Part shown: positions 1 through 7,454 of the stretch, one piece after another | Layout: the number at the start of each line of letters is the position of its first letter | Numbering within the stretch: the stretch's first letter is position 1 | DNA from: Vibrio furnissii CIP 102972 | GTDB taxonomy: Bacteria > Pseudomonadota > Gammaproteobacteria > Enterobacterales > Vibrionaceae | NCBI RefSeq assembly: GCF_000176175.1 | Contig: NZ_ACZP01000012.1 | Span: 1 to 64,000, forward strand | Reading direction: 5' to 3' | DNA: 64,000 nt | The notes under the pieces: model-generated | Databases searched by the model: none | Told to the model about the DNA's origin: nothing | The model's input: the letters and a program-made list of their open reading frames with translations, nothing else | Translations under genes and position numbers: made by a program

Positions 1-1
1 C

Positions 2-508
2 CACCACGGTAAGCACCACAACACTTACGTTGTTAAGCTGAACGGTCTGATCCCAGGTACTGAGTTTGAAGGTAAAACTCTGGAAGAGATCATCAAGACT
101 TCAACTGGCGGTGTATTCAACAACGCAGCGCAAATCTGGAACCACACGTTCTACTGGCACTGTCTGTCTCCAAATGGCGGCGGCGAACCAACTGGCGCAG
201 TAGCGGATGCAATCAACGCAGCATTCGGTTCTTTCGAAGAGTTCAAAGCTAAATTCACTGATTCAGCAATCAACAACTTCGGTTCATCTTGGACTTGGCT
301 TGTGAAGAAAGCAGATGGCTCTTTGGCTATCACGAACACTTCTAACGCAGCGACGCCTCTGACTGAAGAAGGCGTAACACCACTGCTGACTGTTGACCTG
401 TGGGAACACGCGTACTACATCGATTACCGTAACGTACGTCCAGATTACATGAACGGTTTCTGGGCTCTGGTTAACTGGGAATTCGTTGCAGCGAACCTAG
501 CTAAATAA
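2..508 (+). CDS. sodB: Superoxide dismutase [Fe], 5'-truncated by window edge
   Basis: Iron superoxide dismutase, converting superoxide to hydrogen peroxide and oxygen in the cytoplasm. The window starts inside the gene, in the metal-binding region ([10 protein letters not shown]), so roughly the first 25 residues are missing. Visible family marks are the Gln-containing [11 protein letters not shown] block, where that Gln is typical of Fe rather than Mn enzymes, and the C-terminal signature [13 protein letters not shown] with the Asp and His metal ligands. The reading frame is open to a TAA stop and is followed directly by a strong intrinsic terminator. Regulation cannot be judged because the promoter is outside the window. 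Confidence 0.96.
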   Translation, partial: HHGKHHNTYVVKLNGLIPGTEFEGKTLEEIIKTSTGGVFNNAAQIWNHTFYWHCLSPNGGGEPTGAVADAINAAFGSFEEFKAKFTDSAINNFGSSWTWLVKKADGSLAITNTSNAATPLTEEGVTPLLTVDLWEHAYYIDYRNVRPDYMNGFWALVNWEFVAANLAK

Positions 509-534
509 TCCTGTATAGGATAAAAAGCAATTGA

Positions 535-567
535 GACTAAGCCTGCATTTTTGCAGGCTTTTTTGTC
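535..567 (+). terminator. Intrinsic terminator of sodB; left copy of a 33-bp direct repeat
   Basis: Stem AAGCCTGCA (539-547) pairs with TGCAGGCTT (552-560) around a TTTT loop, followed by a T run (559-564). The 33 bases 535-567 recur without mismatch at 3909-3941, on the other side of the lacI-PTS module. Confidence 0.93.
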
Positions 568-570
568 CTT

Positions 571-1599
571 TCAATGTATCGCACTGCTTGACCGGCGTTT
601 GAGCTTGTAACCAATGTCTGAGATGGCAGTAACACGCTCGCCTTTTATCGCATGAATCAGCTTTTCAGCAGCTTTCAATCCCATCCGCTCGTAGTCAATC
701 TCTGCGCAAGTTAGGCTTGGATAGGCATATTCAGCCATCGAGGAACCTTCAAGGCAAACAATAGCGATATCTGTCGGCACTTTCAGCACGCGTCGATGGC
801 ATTCAAATAGAGCCCCAATTGCGATCTCTTCATGAGTACACACCAACGCATCTAACGAAGCGTCTCGAAGCAACAACTTCGCAAGCCCTTCTGCACCTAA
901 TTGTGATGATGGTGCCTCATGAGTAGTCAGAAAATGATCGGGCGTCAGGTAATGCTCAATCATCGCACTCTGCCAACCATGTAATTTACGTTGCAGCGTC
1001 GCGTGATTACCACGAGCACCGATAAAACCAACATTTTTACATCCTTGATCGAGCAGGTGACGCGTAGCTTCTTTCGCGACATCGAAATGATCCACTCCAA
1101 TATTCAGATACCTCGCATCTTTGTTCAACTCTGCGAACTCCAATACAGGCATATTGGCAGTAGACAATAACTGATGTGTACGATCGCTATGTTCTCGGCC
1201 AAATAGAACGACCCCGGCCGGACGGCTTTCGAGAAAAGTAGAGAGTAGGTTTTCTTCTTGTTCAGAAGAATAGTCACTGTACCCCAAAATTAACTGATAG
1301 CCCGCTTTGTTCAGCGTCTGCTGAAAACTGGGTAAAAATAGCGCACAGGATTTATCCAATAGAGACGGTAAAATTAGTGCAATAGAGTAACTTTGTGCGG
1401 AGGCTAAAGCACCAGCGGCTTTATTGGGAATATAACCAAGATCCTCAATTACTTTTTGAATTTTGTCTCTTAACTTGTCTGAAACCAGTTCTGGTGTACG
1501 AAGAGCCCGTGACACAGTCATAGTGCCAACACCAGCTTGTTTGGCCACATCCGTCAGTGTTACTTGCCCAGTACTTCGTCTTTTACGAGGTTCGCTCAT
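571..1599 (-). CDS. LacI/GalR-family transcriptional repressor, GntR-like
   Basis: A 342-residue one-component regulator. Residues 12-60 form the LacI-type helix-turn-helix plus hinge (VTLTDVAKQAGVGTMTVSRA, then NKAAGALAS), and the rest is a periplasmic-binding-protein-like effector domain. The sequence resembles E. coli GntR, the LacI-type gluconate repressor, in spacing and in the ALFECHRR and LKVPTDIAI blocks. It is transcribed divergently from a three-gene PTS operon, and the shared 250-bp spacer carries three TAGCGCTA-centred palindromes, so it most likely represses that operon and itself. The effector is unknown; a sugar, sugar acid or phosphorylated derivative fits the context. The gene ends 4 bp from the left copy of the sodB-terminator repeat, so it is the edge gene of a probable inserted module. 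Confidence 0.9.
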   Translation of the reverse strand: MSEPRKRRSTGQVTLTDVAKQAGVGTMTVSRALRTPELVSDKLRDKIQKVIEDLGYIPNKAAGALASAQSYSIALILPSLLDKSCALFLPSFQQTLNKAGYQLILGYSDYSSEQEENLLSTFLESRPAGVVLFGREHSDRTHQLLSTANMPVLEFAELNKDARYLNIGVDHFDVAKEATRHLLDQGCKNVGFIGARGNHATLQRKLHGWQSAMIEHYLTPDHFLTTHEAPSSQLGAEGLAKLLLRDASLDALVCTHEEIAIGALFECHRRVLKVPTDIAIVCLEGSSMAEYAYPSLTCAEIDYERMGLKAAEKLIHAIKGERVTAISDIGYKLKRRSSSAIH

Positions 1600-1718
1600 T
1601 GTCTCTTTATCATTCTTTTTTGTTTGCTACGACATCTTATCACAGCGATTTAGCAGACTTTATTTTAGCGTATCAGATGTTGATCAAGGCCATTACAAAT
1701 CGCATTGGTACATCAATT

Positions 1719-1732
1719 TGATAGCGCTATCA
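1719..1732. promoter_or_regulatory. Operator palindrome 1 (LacI-type)
   Basis: Perfect 14-bp palindrome TGATAGCGCTATCA with the central CG step typical of LacI-family operators. Its centre lies 21 bp, about two helical turns, from the next TAGCGCTA core. It sits between the divergent repressor and PTS genes. Binding by the adjacent repressor is inferred. Confidence 0.72.
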
Positions 1733-1738
1733 CAAATT

Positions 1739-1767
1739 ATGGTAGCGCTATCTGATAGCGCTACCAT
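1739..1767. promoter_or_regulatory. Double operator: 29-bp inverted repeat with two TAGCGCTA cores
   Basis: ATGGTAGCGCTATC (1739-1752) and its exact reverse complement (1754-1767) flank a single T. Each arm contains a TAGCGCTA core (1743-1750, 1756-1763), 13 bp centre to centre, so it can be read as two overlapping operators or one larger one. With the palindrome at 1719-1732 this gives three cores. A TTGACA-like hexamer follows at 1790-1795, but I see no well-spaced -10 element. Confidence 0.72.
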
Positions 1768-1846
1768 TTGTGACCAACTCCTATTTTTTTTGACAATTTG
1801 ATCGATAAAGTAACAGCCATATAACCATCACTAAGTGAATAATTTC

Positions 1847-2290
1847 ATGCTAAATGAACTGATTACTGCCGACGTAATACGATTACATCGTGACGCAGAG
1901 GATTGGAAAGATGCCATCCAAAAATCCTGCCAAGCACTCATAGAGAATGGTGCAATTAACACCAGTTATGTAGATGCGATTTATCATTCCCATGAAAACC
2001 TTGGCCCCTATTACGTTGTCGGCCCAGGTATAGCGATGCCTCACGCTAGACCAGAGGACGGTGTAAATCGTCTCGCTTTGGGCGTGACTATCATACAGAA
2101 CGGGGTCAACTTCGACTCAGAGGGAAATGACCCCGTAAAACTTTTGGTCACTCTTGCCGCAACAGATAGCAATAGCCATGTCCAAGCCATTGCTCAGCTG
2201 GCGGAGCTCTTTATGAACGACGAAGATGTACAGCGCCTCTGCAACGCACAAACAATAGATGATGTCCTCGATATCATTGGGCATTACTAA
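1847..2290 (+). CDS. PTS EIIA component, ascorbate/UlaC type
   Basis: Cytoplasmic phosphocarrier of a phosphotransferase system that takes phosphate from HPr and passes it to EIIB. It is 147 residues long and of the fructose/mannitol EIIA fold, closest in my reading to E. coli UlaC: the active-site block PGIAMPHARPEDGV has the phosphorylated His at residue 66, preceded by the GPYYVVGPG stretch that UlaC also has. I start at ATG 1847 because AAGTGA lies a good distance upstream. A GTG at 1835 in the same frame would add four residues but has no ribosome-binding site. It is the first gene of a three-gene operon controlled by the divergent LacI-type repressor. Confidence 0.9.
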   Translation: MLNELITADVIRLHRDAEDWKDAIQKSCQALIENGAINTSYVDAIYHSHENLGPYYVVGPGIAMPHARPEDGVNRLALGVTIIQNGVNFDSEGNDPVKLLVTLAATDSNSHVQAIAQLAELFMNDEDVQRLCNAQTIDDVLDIIGHY

Positions 2291-2333
2291 ATACACCTCC
2301 TGCACCCTCTACGAAAAACAAAAGGTATAAATG

Positions 2334-2621
2334 ATGAAAATTATGGTTGTCTGCGGTCATGGTCTCGGAACGAGTCTGATGATGGAAATGAGCATCAAGA
2401 ACATTATCAATGATCTTGGTATCCAAGCTGAAGTGGATCATATCGATCTTGGCTCAGCAAAAGGCGTTGAGTGTAATATTTTTGTTGCAACCAATGATAT
2501 TGCAGAACAATTGCGAGCGCTCGCAGTCACTCCGACTATCGTGGCGTTAGACAATATGATCGACAAAATTGCCATGAAAGAACGTTTGTCCGCGGCGTTA
2601 CAAACGCTAAACGCGCTCTAA
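2334..2621 (+). CDS. PTS EIIB component, ascorbate/UlaB type
   Basis: A small (95-residue) PTS EIIB domain protein. The N-terminal phosphocysteine loop KIMVVCGHGLGTSLMM, with Cys at residue 7, is the usual EIIB signature of the lactose/ascorbate class. It receives phosphate from the upstream EIIA and phosphorylates the substrate bound by the downstream EIIC. AAAGG at 2321-2325 is 8 nt from ATG 2334 and 5 nt from an adjacent ATG at 2331, so either start is possible. The gene is separated from the EIIC gene by 9 nt. The substrate is not deducible from this protein. Confidence 0.9.
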   Translation: MKIMVVCGHGLGTSLMMEMSIKNIINDLGIQAEVDHIDLGSAKGVECNIFVATNDIAEQLRALAVTPTIVALDNMIDKIAMKERLSAALQTLNAL

Positions 2622-2630
2622 GGTGGCAAC

Positions 2631-3887
2631 ATGGAATTTTTCAGTTTTCTAATGAACGATGTGCTGTCAGAACCTGCGGTTCTGGTGGGATTAATCGCTT
2701 TAATCGGATTGATTGCACAGAAAAAGCCAGTCACAGAGTGCATCAAAGGCACGGTAAAAACTATTCTCGGCTTTGTGATTCTAGGGGCTGGGGCTGGCTT
2801 GGTTGTCGGCTCACTTGGTGATTTTGCGACCATCTTTCAACACGCATTTGGGATCACCGGTGTCGTCCCCAATAACGAAGCTATCGTTTCTATTGCACAA
2901 GAAGCATTTGGCAAAGAAATGGCAATGATTATGTTCTTCGCTATGTTAGTCAATATTCTGATTGCTCGTTTCACACCTTGGAAGTTTATCTTTCTAACCG
3001 GCCATCACACATTATTTATGTCAATGATGGTAGCTGCCATTCTATCTTCGAGTGGCATGAGCGGCGTTTCGTTAATTGCCCTTGGCTCAATCGTTGTCGG
3101 ATCGGTGATGGTTTTTTTCCCAGCGATCGCTCATCGATACATGAAGCAGGTCACAGGCTCCGATGACGTCGCAATCGGTCACTTTTCGACGCTCTCTTAT
3201 GTGCTTGCTGGCTTTATTGGCAGCAAATTGGGGAATAAAGCTCACTCTACGGAAGAAATGAATGTTCCCAAAAGTCTGCTGTTTCTGCGTGACACACCCG
3301 TAGCGATCTCTTTTACAATGGGCATTATTTTCATGGTGACCTGTATATTTGCAGGTGGTGATTTTGTCCGAGAAGTGAGTGGTGGTAAGCATTGGTTCAT
3401 GTTTGCTCTGATGCAATCCATTACCTTTGCTGGTGGTGTGTACGTCATTTTGCAAGGTGTTCGCATGGTCATCGCAGAAATCGTGCCGGCTTTCAAAGGC
3501 ATTTCAGACAAATTGGTTCCTAATGCTAAACCTGCGCTCGATTGTCCTGTCGTATTCCCTTACGCGCCAAATGCTGTACTGGTTGGATTTCTGTCTAGCT
3601 TCTCTGCTGGCCTCGTGGGCATGCTCCTACTTTATTTGATGGGACTCACGGTCATTATTCCTGGTGTCGTTCCGCATTTCTTCGTCGGGGCAGCTGCGGG
3701 TGTATTTGGGAATGCAACCGGTGGGCGCAGAGGTGCCATCCTTGGAGCATTCGCTCAGGGATTATTGATTACCTTCCTACCCGTCTTTTTAATGCCAGTT
3801 CTCGGCGATCTAGGATTTGCTAACACGACATTCAGTGATGCTGATTTTGGTGCGGTCGGTATTTTGCTCGGGCTTATTGTACGCTAG
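2631..3887 (+). CDS. PTS EIIC component, UlaA (ascorbate) family permease
   Basis: A 418-residue polytopic inner-membrane protein that transports and helps phosphorylate the PTS substrate. It is hydrophobic throughout, with family-like blocks such as FTPWKFIFLTGHHTLFMS and PHFFVGAAAGVFGNATGGRRGA. UlaA-family membership is judged from overall pattern and from the UlaC/UlaB-like partner genes. It is somewhat shorter than E. coli UlaA (about 465 residues). The start has a clear AAGGTGG site. No ulaD/E/F-like catabolic enzyme or lactonase is adjacent, so the substrate may be ascorbate, a related sugar acid, or something else. It is the last gene before the right copy of the terminator repeat. Confidence 0.88.
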   Translation: MEFFSFLMNDVLSEPAVLVGLIALIGLIAQKKPVTECIKGTVKTILGFVILGAGAGLVVGSLGDFATIFQHAFGITGVVPNNEAIVSIAQEAFGKEMAMIMFFAMLVNILIARFTPWKFIFLTGHHTLFMSMMVAAILSSSGMSGVSLIALGSIVVGSVMVFFPAIAHRYMKQVTGSDDVAIGHFSTLSYVLAGFIGSKLGNKAHSTEEMNVPKSLLFLRDTPVAISFTMGIIFMVTCIFAGGDFVREVSGGKHWFMFALMQSITFAGGVYVILQGVRMVIAEIVPAFKGISDKLVPNAKPALDCPVVFPYAPNAVLVGFLSSFSAGLVGMLLLYLMGLTVIIPGVVPHFFVGAAAGVFGNATGGRRGAILGAFAQGLLITFLPVFLMPVLGDLGFANTTFSDADFGAVGILLGLIVR

Positions 3888-3908
3888 CTAACCGAGAACG
3901 TTCGATAT

Positions 3909-3941
3909 GACTAAGCCTGCATTTTTGCAGGCTTTTTTGTC
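3909..3941 (+). terminator. Intrinsic terminator of PTS operon; right copy of the 33-bp direct repeat
   Basis: Identical over 33 bases to the sodB terminator region at 535-567: same 9-bp stem, TTTT loop and T run. It terminates the PTS operon and forms the right boundary of the lacI-PTS module. Confidence 0.93.
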
Positions 3942-4011
3942 ATTTTTCTCCGGGAAATCCCTAAAGTTTTAGGCTTGTTGGCCGTTACAAGGGCATCAAA
4001 CGGAGAACATC

Positions 4012-4515
4012 ATGCACGTACATACTTTAGATAAAGCAGGCTTGATCAACGAACTGCAGATCGGCACTGGCATCAGCCAGGCGGTTTTGCATGGGCGTCG
4101 TGCCGACTTTTCTTTGATGTTGGCGCTGTTCTCTAACGATGTACGCGATACGACACCAGTTGAAGCCATCGAGCAGGTGGAGACGACGGAAGATGTGCTG
4201 CGTCAGCGTTTTGAATTGCAAGCACCTCAGACGCTGCGCAGTGACCAAAGTTCTTACCAGATTTCAGCCAGACAAGCTGACCTGTTTCATCAAGGTGGCT
4301 TGGCGAGCGCCAAACTGTCACACTACCTTACCCCTGAAGTTTTGGCTTATCTCCCTGAAGATACGCAAGATTTGCCGGAAGAGGTTTACCTAAACCTGTC
4401 GGGGCATGAGCGTCGTCACTTAGCGCAGAAAACGCCAAAAACACTCCTACCATCAGATCTTTATCCTCAATTGAACATGGCTTGGCGTCACGATCAACTG
4501 CGTGCACAGGCATAA
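4012..4515 (+). CDS. VC2046/SO_2500 family protein of unknown function
   Basis: A 167-residue soluble protein without signal peptide or membrane segment. I recognise it as the uncharacterised family named after V. cholerae VC2046 and Shewanella SO_2500, and from memory the V. cholerae member is next to sodB. The sequence is rich in Leu, Gln and His, with a C-terminal LPSDLYPQLNMAWRHDQLRA segment. No catalytic motif is apparent. The start is well supported by GGAGA 7 nt upstream. Here the gene is separated from sodB by the lacI-PTS module. Confidence 0.8.
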   Translation: MHVHTLDKAGLINELQIGTGISQAVLHGRRADFSLMLALFSNDVRDTTPVEAIEQVETTEDVLRQRFELQAPQTLRSDQSSYQISARQADLFHQGGLASAKLSHYLTPEVLAYLPEDTQDLPEEVYLNLSGHERRHLAQKTPKTLLPSDLYPQLNMAWRHDQLRAQA

Positions 4516-4709
4516 TCACTGTCGACATTTGCGACGGTTTACCTTCGATTTCGCCAGAGTGTGAAATAGCGCAAAAAAATCATACCCACCTTGGCCATCA
4601 AACCAAGTTATTTGAAGTTATTCACATCGTACTCACAGCTAATCAACCATCCTATGCTGACCTGTTTCATAATGAAATGACATAATAAACACAAGAAGGC
4701 AGGCACACG

Positions 4710-5378
4710 ATGAATATAGAAAGTGCACTTGTTTTGATTACTTCAGCAAGCTCAATATTAGGCAGTACACTGGCCATTCACTTTGCGCGTTTAGGGGCAA
4801 AGGTGGTGTTGTGTGATACCAACCAGCAAGGTCTGCTTGAAACTTTTACCCGTTGTCGGCATATTTCCCAAGACGTGGAACACTATCACCTGAGCGATTA
4901 TTCGCTCAATAGCATTCACGGTATGCTCGACGAGATCGAGAGGCGCTACCAAGGTGTTCCGGATGTTCTGATCAACAACTGGCCCAACGCGCCGCTCCCT
5001 TCCGTGGTGGATGATCGCCCCGCAGAGCTGTTCATTCAGAAACTGGCGTTAATGGCCTCGTCACTGTTTACCTTCGGTCAAGCTTGCTCGGAACGCATGC
5101 GCCATCGCTCCACCAAAGGGGTGATCGTCAATGTGTTGTCTTACAACTCTCCACAAGATAAGCCGGGGATTGAAAACGCTACGTCGATGGTCTCGGGCTT
5201 TACCCAGAGCTGGGCGAAAGAGCTGACGCCGTTTAATATTCGCGTCGGAGGCGTGGTGCCGATCATCTCAGCCAATGACGAGCACGAGCATTGGGCAGCC
5301 GTGAATGATGAACTGATTCGCAACACAGAATACATTGTGTCGAATGAGTACTTTAGTGGGCGGGTGATGTCGGCTTAA
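4710..5378 (+). CDS. Short-chain dehydrogenase-like protein lacking the catalytic Tyr/Lys
   Basis: A 222-residue Rossmann-fold protein of the SDR superfamily. The nucleotide-binding loop is degenerate (ITSASSILGS, residues 10-19, in place of TGxxxGxG), followed by LGAKVVLCDTN, and NNW (89-91) replaces the usual NNAG. Aligning the end of the active-site helix (SGFTQSWAKEL with the common GLTRSLAREL) puts Ile154 and Thr158 where the catalytic YxxxK Tyr and Lys should be. A Ser (144) is present near the normal catalytic Ser. The protein therefore probably binds a nucleotide or acts structurally rather than as a dehydrogenase. The frame is intact, so this is not obvious decay. It is convergent with mlaA. 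Confidence 0.82.
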   Translation: MNIESALVLITSASSILGSTLAIHFARLGAKVVLCDTNQQGLLETFTRCRHISQDVEHYHLSDYSLNSIHGMLDEIERRYQGVPDVLINNWPNAPLPSVVDDRPAELFIQKLALMASSLFTFGQACSERMRHRSTKGVIVNVLSYNSPQDKPGIENATSMVSGFTQSWAKELTPFNIRVGGVVPIISANDEHEHWAAVNDELIRNTEYIVSNEYFSGRVMSA

Positions 5379-5393
5379 CCGTGGTTAAGCCGA
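5370..5393. terminator. Hairpin at convergent SDR/mlaA ends
   Basis: An 11-bp perfect stem, TCGGCTTAACC with GGTTAAGCCGA, and a 2-nt loop, overlapping the SDR stop codon and ending 7 bp from the mlaA stop. There is no clear T run on either side, so it may protect 3' ends rather than terminate. Confidence 0.5.
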
Positions 5394-5400
5394 GCATGGA

Positions 5401-6156
5401 TTAGAAACCTTCTTCCAAGTAGTCGTCGAGGTAATCTTCCTCGGCAGCGTTGTAGTCTTGTTTCTCAATTTCTGCTTTGAAGTCCTGACGCTGCAAGTAG
5501 ACCTCTCGCGTCAGCGCGTAAGGGTCCGGCGAGTTGTCCAGCATCGCTTCTTGTGGCACCAACGCCGCGCGAGTTTCCATACCTTCGAACGCCCATTTAC
5601 CAATGCTCGCCCAAATGTTTAGGTATGAAAGTGGCGCATACAAACCGTCCACCACGTCAGTGGTTTCTCTGACCGTAAACGGCCCATATCCCGGTACCAT
5701 CACGTAAGGGCCATTCCCGACGCCATGATGCCCAGCAGCATCACTGAATGCTTTCTCATCGTGTTTGGTGATCCCCGCTTCTGACGCAATGTCGATTAAA
5801 CCAAGTAAACCGAGCGTGCTGTTAATCCAAAATCGGTTGAAGTGATCGACCGCTTTACTCCCATTGCCCATCAAAAGGTTGTTGACCATGCTGGAGGGTT
5901 CATCCAGGTTGGACAAAAAGTTGGCAATGCCACGGCGTACTGGCGATGGCACGTAATCGACGTATGCCAGCGAAACTGGGCGAACAAGGTAAGGATCCAG
6001 ATAGTCGTAGTTAAGCGACCACATGGTACGGTTGAAACCTTCCAGCGGATCATTCACGCTGGCATCTGCGTTGGCTGTATCGTCTGGTGCAGAGCTACAC
6101 CCGACCAAGACCAGCATCATACAAAGAGATAGAATCCGTGCTAAGCGGCTCGTCAT
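5401..6156 (-). CDS. mlaA: Outer-membrane lipid asymmetry lipoprotein MlaA (VacJ)
   Basis: A lipoprotein that removes mislocalised phospholipids from the outer leaflet of the outer membrane and passes them to the MlaC shuttle. The 251-residue sequence starts with a lipoprotein signal ending in LVGC (lipidated Cys20); Ser at +2 favours outer-membrane sorting. The MlaA signature NDPLEGFNR follows, then the RFWINSTLGLLGLIDIA and GYGPFTVRETTDVVDG blocks. The C-terminus is strongly acidic (EEDYLDDYLEEGF). It lies downstream of ccmI on the same strand after a hairpin, and the other mla genes are not nearby. Confidence 0.95.
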   Translation of the reverse strand: MTSRLARILSLCMMLVLVGCSSAPDDTANADASVNDPLEGFNRTMWSLNYDYLDPYLVRPVSLAYVDYVPSPVRRGIANFLSNLDEPSSMVNNLLMGNGSKAVDHFNRFWINSTLGLLGLIDIASEAGITKHDEKAFSDAAGHHGVGNGPYVMVPGYGPFTVRETTDVVDGLYAPLSYLNIWASIGKWAFEGMETRAALVPQEAMLDNSPDPYALTREVYLQRQDFKAEIEKQDYNAAEEDYLDDYLEEGF

Positions 6157-6172
6157 TATTATAATCCATAGA

Positions 6173-6200
6173 CAAAGGCCGATATATTCATCGGCCTTTG
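6173..6200. terminator. Hairpin between ccmI and mlaA
   Basis: An 11-bp stem, CAAAGGCCGAT (6173-6183) with ATCGGCCTTTG (6190-6200), and a 6-nt loop, located just after the ccm operon on the minus strand and before mlaA. The minus-strand T run is weak, so it may attenuate rather than fully terminate. Confidence 0.55.
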
Positions 6201-6230
6201 GTTTTATTGAAAGAAACAGTTGGAGGGTTA

Positions 6231-7454
6231 TTAATACTGTTTATCAATCACAACTTCAACTGATTCACCTAATTTAACCGCCTGACTTTCACCATACCAA
6301 TCGCCGTCTTTCGTCGACACATTGCCATCGGTATCGATGCGAACACGCACCATCAAGGCATCCAGACTCGACAGTTTACGGCCTTGCATCATACTGTTGG
6401 TATCATCCAACACCACAGTGCGAGGGAAACTACTCAGCGGGTAACGCGCGGCTGCTACAGGCATCGGTGCGCCATCCGCCGTGTGAATCGAGACGATCAG
6501 AACGGCATTTTTCGGCAACGTCACGTTGCTGGCTAATGAAATGGTGACTGGTACCGATTGACCGTCAACAACCACCTCGCCCATCTTACGTTTGGCGCTC
6601 TCAATACTGCGCGTCAGCATCTCATAACGGCCATCGTTCGGACCGATCATTTGCTGCATCATGCCCCAATATTGGATGGCGGATGGGTAATCAGCACGCT
6701 CAAATGCATCAAATGCCAATAGCGAGTAGACACGCAAGTCAACATAGTCGCGCTGAGACAAACGTTTCAAAATGGCGCGCGCCTGATTTTGGTCCATCTC
6801 ATCATCAGACAACATCAGCGCCTGCGCGTAGCCAAGTTGAATGTCGCCATCCTGTGGCTCCAGCGCGTACGCATGTTTCATGGCACCAATGGCCGTTTGC
6901 ATGTCACGATTGGCCATCGCAATGCGGCCCAACAACAACCAACCGGTTGAATCTTCGGGTTGATAATACAAGCGGGTACGCAGCGACAATGTTAGATCTT
7001 GCATCTCCTGATCCGACAGCTCGACCCCCTGACCTTGCGGCGCCATTAACTTACGGGTGAGTTCCGGTAAGTTAGCACTCACCTGTTGCCACTGTTCCAC
7101 TTTAGTATAGTTGCCAAACTTAGCGTACAGACCGTAACTCAACAAAACCACCAGCGCGATCGATGGGATGAGTACCCCCATGGTTGAAATCGAGCTCTGC
7201 TGTTTCGCCTGTTCTTGTGCCGGAATGTCATCCAGAAGCGACTGTTTGAGGTCTGCGATCAAATCTTGTTCATTGTCCACCAAACCCTCTTCGGTCTCTT
7301 CTTGGAGCTCATTCAAACGGTCTTTGTAGAACGCTTTATTCAGCTCGTCACGCAGCACCGTGTCGTTGTTGGCTTTTTTCTGAATCAACGGAATGGCAAC
7401 GAAAACGCAGGTAATCGCGACCAAAATCAGCGTTGAGATCCAAAATAACGTCAT
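6231..7454 (-). CDS. ccmI: Cytochrome c maturation protein CcmI (apocytochrome chaperone)
   Basis: Last gene of the ccm operon. CcmI binds the C-terminus of apocytochrome c and presents it to the CcmF/H haem ligation complex. The 407-residue protein has an N-terminal membrane segment (FWISTLILVAITCVFVAIPLI), a cytoplasmic acidic coiled-coil-like loop (NKAFYKDRLNELQEETEEGL), a second membrane segment near 92-112, and a periplasmic TPR region (repeats around DSTGWLLLGRIAMANRD and ALEPQDGDIQLGYAQALML). The start overlaps the ccmH stop by 4 nt, indicating translational coupling. Confidence 0.93.
   Translation of the reverse strand: MTLFWISTLILVAITCVFVAIPLIQKKANNDTVLRDELNKAFYKDRLNELQEETEEGLVDNEQDLIADLKQSLLDDIPAQEQAKQQSSISTMGVLIPSIALVVLLSYGLYAKFGNYTKVEQWQQVSANLPELTRKLMAPQGQGVELSDQEMQDLTLSLRTRLYYQPEDSTGWLLLGRIAMANRDMQTAIGAMKHAYALEPQDGDIQLGYAQALMLSDDEMDQNQARAILKRLSQRDYVDLRVYSLLAFDAFERADYPSAIQYWGMMQQMIGPNDGRYEMLTRSIESAKRKMGEVVVDGQSVPVTISLASNVTLPKNAVLIVSIHTADGAPMPVAAARYPLSSFPRTVVLDDTNSMMQGRKLSSLDALMVRVRIDTDGNVSTKDGDWYGESQAVKLGESVEVVIDKQY

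Noticed and set aside
1790..1795. TTGACA as the -35 box of the PTS promoter
   Set aside because: No -10 hexamer at 16-18 bp spacing; the nearest TATAAC is about 24 bp away, so it was not listed as a promoter.
1463..1801. Plus-strand frame across the start of the LacI-type gene and its promoter
   Set aside because: It runs antisense to the repressor HTH and through the operators; no ribosome-binding site or protein-like composition.
4482..4685. Plus-strand frame between the VC2046-family gene and the SDR gene
   Set aside because: It mostly overlaps the end of the upstream gene in another frame, lacks a ribosome-binding site and has no recognisable features.
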